Shown here: positions 1 through 4,403 of the stretch, piece after piece | Position numbering within the stretch: position 1 is the stretch's first letter | Layout: every line of letters begins with the position of its first letter | Assembly (NCBI GenBank): GCA_028705705.1 | Contig: JAQWCZ010000088.1 | Coordinates: 1-7,781, forward strand | DNA from: Paludibacter sp. | GTDB lineage: Bacteria > Bacteroidota > Bacteroidia > Bacteroidales > Paludibacteraceae | Direction of reading: 5' to 3' | Length of the DNA: 7,781 nucleotides | Notes under the pieces: model-generated | What the model saw: the letters and a program-made list of their open reading frames with translations, nothing else | Told to the model about the DNA's origin: nothing | Databases searched by the model: none | Position numbers and translations under genes: made by a program

Positions 1-335
1 TCCCCATATTTGGCATTCCGATGCTGAGCTTGTGCCAGTCGGAGATAAACAATGCTGTCCTGATATTTTGACCGGACAGCACGGGAATACATCATTTCGG
101 CACGGGTATAATTTAACCTGCGCAAACATTCAGCCTGATTAAAAGCAACCCTGGCTCTTAAATCAGCTTCTTTATATGAAATTTTGGAATAAACCCTGGA
201 ATAAAGTTCAGCAGCCGAAGCATATTCTCCGGCTTCGAACTTTTTATCGGCAGTAGTCAAACGAGATTTAGTTCCGCAACTGATAAAAACCAGTTGTGAT
301 ATCAGTATTACCCAATAAACATATTTAAATCTCAT
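1..335 (-). CDS. TPR-containing outer-membrane lipoprotein, N-terminal part (PorE-like OmpA-family candidate)
   Basis: This gene is cut by the window start; 111 N-terminal residues are visible, beginning MRFKYVYWVIL. A hydrophobic segment (about residues 5-19) ends in FISC, followed by GTKSR, so it looks like a lipoprotein signal with a relaxed lipobox and Cys20 as the lipidated residue. The visible mature part has TPR character: TTADKKFEAGEYASAAELY, then helices around ADLRARVAFNQAECLRRL and DSIVYLRLAQAQ. This arrangement resembles the start of Bacteroidota OmpA-family proteins of the PorE type, which have a TPR, a beta-propeller and a C-terminal OmpA peptidoglycan-binding domain and belong to the type IX secretion apparatus. 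None of those later domains is in the window, so PorE is an inference; another TPR lipoprotein is possible. The ATG follows the DUF1015 stop by 16 bases, suggesting cotranscription. No Shine-Dalgarno is seen. Confidence 0.6.
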   Translation of the reverse strand, partial: MRFKYVYWVILISQLVFISCGTKSRLTTADKKFEAGEYASAAELYSRVYSKISYKEADLRARVAFNQAECLRRLNYTRAEMMYSRAVRSKYQDSIVYLRLAQAQHRNAKYG

Positions 336-351
336 TTTCAAAATATAGAAA

Positions 352-1599
352 TTACACTAACTCGTGAATAACCAGTCCGGAACGCAATTTGGGCTCGAAC
401 CAGGTTGTTTTGGGTGGCATGATGTTACCGGTATCGGCAATATCAATCAACTGTTTCATGGAAACAGGGTAGAGCGCCAACGCCACACGCATTTCACCAC
501 TATCAACCCGACGCTTCAATTCATCCAAGCCACGAATACCACCCACGAAATCAATTCTTTTATCCGTTCTCAGGTCTTTAATTCCCAAAACTTCATCCAG
601 AATCAAATTGGAAGAAATGGTCACATCCAGCACGCCAATCGGATCGTTATCGTTGTAGGTTCCCGGCTTAGCCGTCAGGTCATACCAGTTTCCGGACAGA
701 TATAACGAGAAATTATGTAATTTATTGGGCTTGTAAATCTCAGCGCCCACTTTTCTTATTTCGAAGTTATTTGACAACTCGTTCAAGAACTCATCGTCTG
801 TAAATCCGTTTAAATCTTTTACAACCCTGTTATAATCGATGATTGTCAACTGATTATCGGGAAAGCAAACCGCCATGAAGTAGTTATATTCTTCATTTCC
901 TGTATGGTTCGGATTCTGCTGACGTTTTTCATTGCCTACCAATGCCGCTGCGGCGCTACGGTGGTGACCATCGGCAATATACAAAGCCGGAATAGCTGCA
1001 AACAGCTCCGTAATGCGCTGTATTGTATTTACATTATCAATCACCCAGAAATGGTGACCAAAACCATCACCAGGAGCTACAAAGTCATATAAAGGTTGAT
1101 TTTTAATTGTTTCCTTCACTATTTCATCCAATTCCTGCTGATGTGGATAAGCAAAGAATACCGGTTCTATATTGGCATTGTTCACCCGCACATGTTTCAT
1201 GCGGTCTTCTTCTTTATCCTTTCTGGTCAGTTCGTGTTTTTTGATACGACCTTCCATGTAATCATCCACATGGGCGCAGACAACAAGACCATATTGCGTT
1301 TTACCGTTCATGGTTTGTGCATAAACATAGTACTTTTCTGTTTCGTCCTGCACAAGCCAGCCTTCCTGTCTGAATTTCGTGAAATTTTCAACAGCTTTCG
1401 CATATACTTTTTCATCGTGTTCATCCGTACCCGGATCAAAATCGATTTCAGGTTTGATGATGTGATATAGCGACATCGGGTTTCCGGCAGCTTCAACACG
1501 GGCTTCTTCAGAGTTCAGCACATCATAGGGACGGGAAGCAACTTTTTCCACAAGGTTCTGGGGAGGGCGAATACCCTTAAACGGTTTTATTACAGCCAT
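352..1599 (-). CDS. DUF1015 family protein (ADGHHR motif)
   Basis: This encodes 415 residues of the DUF1015 (PF06245) family, about full length. The ATG at 1599 gives MAVIKPFKGIRPP, the normal start for Bacteroidota members. An in-frame GTG at 1635 would add 12 residues, but it lies inside the -7 promoter box, so it cannot be the start from that promoter. Visible landmarks are RPYDVLNSEEAR (near residue 23), IKKHE (119-123), HHFWVI (182-187), YIADGHHRSAAAA (207-219), DFVGG (350-354) and a C-terminal MPPKTTWFEPKLRSGL. The ADGHHR segment resembles the nucleotide/phosphate-handling motif of ParB/sulfiredoxin-type folds. In Bacteroides the family often neighbours serA/serC, which suggests a role in serine or phosphoserine metabolism, but no ser gene is adjacent here. 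The protein is probably cytoplasmic, with no signal peptide. The biochemical role is not established from this sequence. Confidence 0.88.
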   Translation of the reverse strand: MAVIKPFKGIRPPQNLVEKVASRPYDVLNSEEARVEAAGNPMSLYHIIKPEIDFDPGTDEHDEKVYAKAVENFTKFRQEGWLVQDETEKYYVYAQTMNGKTQYGLVVCAHVDDYMEGRIKKHELTRKDKEEDRMKHVRVNNANIEPVFFAYPHQQELDEIVKETIKNQPLYDFVAPGDGFGHHFWVIDNVNTIQRITELFAAIPALYIADGHHRSAAAALVGNEKRQQNPNHTGNEEYNYFMAVCFPDNQLTIIDYNRVVKDLNGFTDDEFLNELSNNFEIRKVGAEIYKPNKLHNFSLYLSGNWYDLTAKPGTYNDNDPIGVLDVTISSNLILDEVLGIKDLRTDKRIDFVGGIRGLDELKRRVDSGEMRVALALYPVSMKQLIDIADTGNIMPPKTTWFEPKLRSGLVIHELV

Positions 1600-1634
1600 A
1601 TAAATTAGTTTTTTAGTATTGATTGAATCAGGCA

Positions 1635-1667
1635 CAAATTTAATTAAAAAAACCGATACCCACCAAA
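1635..1667 (-). promoter_or_regulatory. Promoter of the DUF1015 gene
   Basis: Read on the minus strand, TAAATTTG (1642-1635) matches the Bacteroidota -7 consensus TAnnTTTG exactly. TTTG at 1667-1664 fits the -33 element, with 21 bases between TTG and the -7 box. Transcription should begin near 1628-1631, giving a leader of about 30 bases before the ATG at 1599. The -33 element lies inside the loop of the rplI terminator. Confidence 0.6.
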
Positions 1668-1690
1668 AAAATCTGGGGCATCGGTTTTCT
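1646..1690 (-). terminator. Rho-independent terminator of the rpsF-rpsR-rplI operon
   Basis: On the minus strand AAAACCGAT (1688-1680) pairs perfectly with ATCGGTTTT (1657-1649). Further G-U and C-G pairs extend the stem inward (GCCC against GGGT), and a run of seven T follows (1652-1646). The hairpin begins about 50 bases after the rplI stop, as expected for the operon end. The opposite strand has only a four-T run, so termination is mainly for minus-strand transcription. Confidence 0.88.
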
Positions 1691-1736
1691 GTCGACTTTG
1701 AATTGACCGAAATATGTTGTATTGTATAACTACCTA

Positions 1737-2180
1737 TTATTCAGCAACTACATCAAAAGCAACCTCTACAGTAACCTCTTTGTGAAGTTTGAGGGTAGCT
1801 TTGTAAGAACCGATTTCTTTCACAGGTTCTTTCAACACAATTACCTTACGATCAACTGTAAATCCGGCTTTTTCAAATGCATCAGCAATCTGAATCGGGC
1901 CAACAGCTCCGAAAATTTTACCGGTTGAGCTGGTTTTAGCTCCAACAGCCAGGGTAATATCTTTTACTTTGTCAGCCAGTTCCTGCGCTTCGTTTTTGAT
2001 TCTTTCGAGCTTGTGTGCACGTTGTTTCAAATCTTCAGCCAACATTTTCTTTGCTGATTCGGTAGCCAAAACGGCTTTTTTCTGTGGGATCAGGTAGTTA
2101 CGACCGTAACCATCTTTCACTTTCACTATATCGCCTTTGTAACCTAAATTGATTACATCTTCTTTCAAAATAATTTCCAT
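1737..2180 (-). CDS. rplI: 50S ribosomal protein bL9
   Basis: This encodes 147 residues, the usual bL9 length. The N-terminal RNA-binding domain starts MEIILKEDVINLGYKGDIV and contains the family signature DGYGRNYLIPQKKA (about residues 23-36). A long charged connecting helix follows (about 41-75, KKMLAEDLKQRAHKLERI). The C-terminal domain holds the conserved GKIFGAV segment (about 87-93) and ends in beta-strand sequence. bL9 binds 23S rRNA at the base of the L1 stalk and influences frame maintenance. It is the last gene of the operon, 21 bases after rpsR, with an AGGAGG Shine-Dalgarno and a strong terminator downstream. No anomaly is seen in the reading frame. Confidence 0.98.
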   Translation of the reverse strand: MEIILKEDVINLGYKGDIVKVKDGYGRNYLIPQKKAVLATESAKKMLAEDLKQRAHKLERIKNEAQELADKVKDITLAVGAKTSSTGKIFGAVGPIQIADAFEKAGFTVDRKVIVLKEPVKEIGSYKATLKLHKEVTVEVAFDVVAE

Positions 2181-2187
2181 ACAATTT

Positions 2188-2193
2188 CCTCCT
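2188..2193 (-). promoter_or_regulatory. Strong Shine-Dalgarno of rplI
   Basis: AGGAGG is placed seven bases upstream of the rplI ATG at 2180 and is fully complementary to the 16S anti-Shine-Dalgarno core. The starts of the DUF1015, rpsF, DUF2141, LolA-like and MMPL genes lack such a motif, so this one stands out. Confidence 0.8.
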
Positions 2194-2201
2194 GCTTTTG
2201 A

Positions 2202-2471
2202 TTATTTCAACATATCAGTTACATAAGGAAGCAAAGCCAGATGACGGGCTCTCTTCACAGCCTGAGCTACCTGACGCTGGAACTTCAGCGAAGTACCGGT
2301 CAAACGACGAGGTAAAATTTTACCCTGCTCATTTAAGAATTTTTTCAAAAACTCAGGATCTTTGTAGTCGATGTACTTGATACCGCTTTTTTTGAAACGG
2401 CAATACTTTTTTCTTTTCAGATCTACTGTCGGGGGGGTTAAATACCTGATATCTCCTTGATTTGCTGCCAT
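2202..2471 (-). CDS. rpsR: 30S ribosomal protein bS18
   Basis: This encodes 89 residues typical of Bacteroidota bS18. The conserved core includes [18 protein letters not shown] (about 21-38), then [33 protein letters not shown]. bS18 pairs with bS6 on the 30S platform. In Bacteroidia, structural work places bS18, bS6 and bS21 around the 16S rRNA 3' tail, hiding the anti-Shine-Dalgarno. The gene follows rpsF by three bases, so the two are probably translationally coupled. It is preceded by a Shine-Dalgarno located inside the end of rpsF. A run of seven C on the coding strand (2437-2431) encodes part of LTPPT near residue 12; the frame is intact. Confidence 0.98.
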   Translation of the reverse strand: MAANQGDIRYLTPPTVDLKRKKYCRFKKSGIKYIDYKDPEFLKKFLNEQGKILPRRLTGTSLKFQRQVAQAVKRARHLALLPYVTDMLK

Positions 2472-2474
2472 GTT

Positions 2475-2822
2475 TTAGTTCTCCTTTTCTTTAGATTTTA
2501 AACCTTTTCTTTTTTCCGCATACTCGTAAGCATACTTGTCTAAACGGAAAGTCAAGAATCTTAACACACGCTCATCACGACGATAAATGGTTTCCAGCGC
2601 TGCAACTACAGTCGGTTCTGCATCGAACTGCAACAGTGAATAAAAACCTGTCGATTTCTTTTGGATAGGATACGCTAATTTACGCAGCCCCCAGTTCTCT
2701 TCATTTGTAATAGTCGCACCGTTTTCTGTTAAAACGGCTTTGAACTTTTCTACCGCTTCCTTCATCTGAGCATCAGACAAAACGGGAGTTAAAATGAAAA
2801 CGGTTTCATAATGATTTAACAT
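2475..2822 (-). CDS. rpsF: 30S ribosomal protein bS6
   Basis: This encodes 115 residues starting [17 protein letters not shown], the standard bS6 opening. Longer readings of the same frame start at 2936, upstream of the promoter, and give 38 residues that do not resemble bS6. The core carries [20 protein letters not shown] (about 43-62) and [18 protein letters not shown], followed by a short lysine-rich tail. bS6 forms a heterodimer with bS18 on the 30S platform, and in Bacteroidia it helps form the pocket that holds the 16S 3' tail. It is the first gene of the operon, has no Shine-Dalgarno, and sits about 50 bases downstream of the predicted transcription start. Confidence 0.97.
   Translation of the reverse strand: MLNHYETVFILTPVLSDAQMKEAVEKFKAVLTENGATITNEENWGLRKLAYPIQKKSTGFYSLLQFDAEPTVVAALETIYRRDERVLRFLTFRLDKYAYEYAEKRKGLKSKEKEN
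2481..2487 (-). promoter_or_regulatory. Shine-Dalgarno of rpsR, inside the 3' end of rpsF
   Basis: AAAGGAG lies nine bases upstream of the rpsR ATG at 2471 and matches seven bases of the anti-Shine-Dalgarno complement. It overlaps the last codons of rpsF (KEKEN, then TAA), so ribosomes finishing rpsF pass over it. It is one of only two clear Shine-Dalgarno sequences in the window. Confidence 0.72.
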
Positions 2823-2861
2823 ACTGTTTACTAACTTTTTAAAATTAATTATGTTGTTTTT

Positions 2862-2874
2862 CGCTTTAAAAGCG
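2862..2874 (-). promoter_or_regulatory. Small hairpin at the 5' end of the rpsF leader
   Basis: The palindromic CGCTTTTAAAGCG can form a four-pair stem with a five-base loop, and sits almost at the predicted transcript start. In many bacteria the bS6:bS18 complex represses its own operon through an rpsF leader hairpin with a nearby CCG. A CCG lies at the left edge here (ACCCGC), but the structure is small and this identification is tentative. Confidence 0.25.
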
Positions 2875-2878
2875 GGTG

Positions 2879-2908
2879 CAAATATAGGAATAATTATTTG
2901 ATAAACAA
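2879..2908 (-). promoter_or_regulatory. Promoter of the rpsF-rpsR-rplI operon
   Basis: On the minus strand TATATTTG (2886-2879) matches the Bacteroidota -7 consensus TAnnTTTG exactly. TTG at 2908-2906 is the likely -33 core, with 19 bases between them. The start site should be near 2873-2875, which leaves a leader of about 50 bases before the rpsF ATG at 2822. Confidence 0.75.
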
Positions 2909-2976
2909 TACAATCAGAGAAAAAATATCCTATCAATGACCAACTTACAGGTAGTTATATGCTGAAAAACAATTTA

Positions 2977-3414
2977 TCAGAAATATTTCATCTCTACTTC
3001 AATTTTCAGTGTCTGATTTTCTTCCACCCTGAATATAAAGTTGTTAAATGAAGGTTTTCGAATTCCTTTGTGCCGGTAACCCGAAAATCCGAATCCTTCC
3101 TGCGGTATTCCAATCATATTGTAATTCATTCTTCCATCCATATTTTCATCATCCAACACGGACAAACCATAAGTACCGGGTGACACGCAAATCATCAACA
3201 CGACCTCACCTTTTTCGAATTGGGACTTGGAATAGAATTTCTCCCAACAGGATTGTTCTTTTTTGAATCTTTCTTCACTGTCGAACAGCGCAACACAAAG
3301 CTGTCCTTTGTTTGTACGTATATTGCTTATGGTAATTTCAAGGGTTTGTGCAAAACCAGTTGATAACCACACAAACAAACAAAACAAAACCAATTTACTT
3401 CTAAAACAATACAT
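2977..3414 (-). CDS. Secreted DUF2141 domain protein
   Basis: This encodes 145 residues. Residues 1-22 form a signal peptide (basic start, hydrophobic LVLFCLFVWLSTG, cleavage likely after GFA). The rest fits the DUF2141 (PF09912) beta-sandwich family: an opening strand LEITISNIRTNKGQLCVALF (about 25-44), then SPGTYGLSVLDDENMDGRMN (78-97) with an acidic, calcium-loop-like DENMDG, and the signature GIPQEGFGFSG (102-112). The mature part has three cysteines (40, 56, 76). The likely location is the periplasm or cell surface. The family's function is unknown. It follows the LolA-like gene by 112 bases that hold a large inverted repeat, so its link to the transporter genes is uncertain. No Shine-Dalgarno or convincing promoter is seen. 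Confidence 0.88.
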   Translation of the reverse strand: MYCFRSKLVLFCLFVWLSTGFAQTLEITISNIRTNKGQLCVALFDSEERFKKEQSCWEKFYSKSQFEKGEVVLMICVSPGTYGLSVLDDENMDGRMNYNMIGIPQEGFGFSGYRHKGIRKPSFNNFIFRVEENQTLKIEVEMKYF

Positions 3415-3435
3415 TACAATTATAAATTTTCATTC

Positions 3436-3517
3436 ACCATATAAGACATATAAGCACTATAAGAAATATTAATTTGTACGTAAACAAGCTTATATGATCT
3501 TATATGACTTATATGGT
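3436..3517. repeat. Two opposed arrays of a nonanucleotide repeat (imperfect inverted repeat)
   Basis: On the plus strand three nine-base units of the form nnnTATAAG (ccatataag, acatataag, cactataag) occupy 3437-3463. After a 25-base spacer, three inverted units occupy 3489-3516 (cttatatgat, cttatatga, cttatatgg). The outer 19 bases, 3436-3454 and 3499-3517, are inverted copies with a single mismatch. The whole could fold into a hairpin with arms of about 28 bases between the LolA-like and DUF2141 genes. It lacks G+C and a following T-run, so it is not a classical terminator. Confidence 0.85.
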
Positions 3518-3526
3518 AAAATATTG

Positions 3527-4291
3527 TTATTTATCAAGCACAACAGGCGAGAAAGTATGCTCCGGCAGCTTTGACCCTGACTGAAATTTATCCACGATCA
3601 TCTCGGATTTTCTGTTGTTTTGTACGTTCTGCATGGTCATCCTGTAAGCAAAGTATTTGCCGCTTGCCTGCTTTTTGAAATCTGCAATATACTGGATGCG
3701 ATGCAATTTTTCAGACATATCGAAGTATTCAATCTTGTAACACACAAATGTTTGCTGATCAATGTAACTGATGTTGCTGCTGAAACCGTTTTGCTGTTTA
3801 AGTGCATTGGTTTTACCTGTTGCTTTGATTTTCCAGCACTTCCTGCCTTCCAGCGTGGTTTCTCCAAGCAACTGATATTCAAAATCCTGTTGATTGGGAC
3901 GGCTCATATCGGCATTGGTGAATTCGGAGCCCATGAAGTTTTTACCTTTCTCGGTGCTGACGATTCTCCTGACTTTCCGCAAAGCTGGCATGTAAATCCA
4001 CTGACTGTCATCCTGGTACTCGTAATCATACACCAACAAGGCAGTGCCTTTTACGTCAGCAGGGGCAAGAAATCGAATCAGCATTTTGGTGCAATCAGCA
4101 AATTTCCGCGATGCGGTGCCAATCTGACGGGTTCTGACATTGCCTTTGGCATCGTAAATATTAATAGTGGAAATCATTTCCATATCCCCCACTTGTGTGG
4201 CGTTTATAGATCTGTGACTGATTTCCCTTGCGTTTTGCGCGGTCACTGTGAGGGCGCAAAAGATCAAAATTGAGGTGATTGTTGTTTTCAT
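3527..4291 (-). CDS. Periplasmic LolA-like (outer-membrane lipoprotein-sorting) protein
   Basis: This encodes 254 residues. Residues 1-18 form a signal peptide (MKTTITSILIFCALTVTA, then QN). The mature protein matches the LolA_like family (PF17131, annotated as outer membrane lipoprotein-sorting protein). Its hallmarks are FLAPADVKGTALL (74-86), QWIYMPALRKVRRI (97-110) and FMGSEFTNADM (119-129). Members have a LolA/LolB-type half-barrel with a hydrophobic groove. They commonly sit beside MMPL/RND transporters rather than in the classic Lol pathway, which suggests they carry a lipid or other hydrophobic cargo across the periplasm. Here the gene follows the MMPL gene by 107 bases occupied by repeats. 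The substrate is unknown. No Shine-Dalgarno is present. It should not be named lolA. Confidence 0.9.
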   Translation of the reverse strand: MKTTITSILIFCALTVTAQNAREISHRSINATQVGDMEMISTINIYDAKGNVRTRQIGTASRKFADCTKMLIRFLAPADVKGTALLVYDYEYQDDSQWIYMPALRKVRRIVSTEKGKNFMGSEFTNADMSRPNQQDFEYQLLGETTLEGRKCWKIKATGKTNALKQQNGFSSNISYIDQQTFVCYKIEYFDMSEKLHRIQYIADFKKQASGKYFAYRMTMQNVQNNRKSEMIVDKFQSGSKLPEHTFSPVVLDK

Positions 4292-4303
4292 AATTCATTT
4301 TTT

Positions 4304-4359
4304 ATGTCTAACGTCTAACATCTAATGTCAAACGTCTAACGACTAAAGTCTAAAGTTTA
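4304..4359 (+). repeat. Heptanucleotide tandem array, eight units
   Basis: Eight consecutive seven-base units can be read on the plus strand, of the form acgtcta with variants atgtcta, acatcta, atgtcaa, acgacta, aagtcta and aagttta. The array lies in the spacer between the MMPL and LolA-like genes and faces a second array of related units in the opposite orientation at 4404-4445. Confidence 0.9.
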
Positions 4360-4380
4360 TGTGTCATTTATTGTTTATAA

Positions 4381-4403
4381 TTAATCATTTTTCATTAATC
4401 ATT
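4381..4403. repeat. Direct repeat of TTAATCATT around the MMPL stop codon
   Basis: The nine-base TTAATCATT occurs at 4381-4389 and again at 4395-4403, separated by five bases (tttca). The second copy overlaps the transporter's TGA stop (4401-4399) and lies between the two heptanucleotide arrays. Confidence 0.7.

Noticed and set aside
339..347. Promoter-like TATATTTTG just before the TPR lipoprotein
   Set aside because: It has one base too many against TAnnTTTG and lies only three bases from the ATG, so it would leave almost no leader.
1600..1635. GTG start adding 12 residues to DUF1015
   Set aside because: It falls within the -7 promoter element, upstream of the predicted transcript start, and the family begins at MAVIKPFKG.
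2823..2936. 38-residue N-terminal extension of bS6
   Set aside because: It covers the promoter and leader, and bS6 proteins begin at the [13 protein letters not shown] methionine.
3415..3427. TATAATTG as a -7 box for the DUF2141 gene
   Set aside because: It mismatches the TTTG part and lies too close to the ATG; no matching -33 element was seen.
3620..4273. Long plus-strand open frame of 217 codons
   Set aside because: It is antisense to the LolA-like gene, whose family motifs are clear; the plus-strand product has no recognisable domain or start context.
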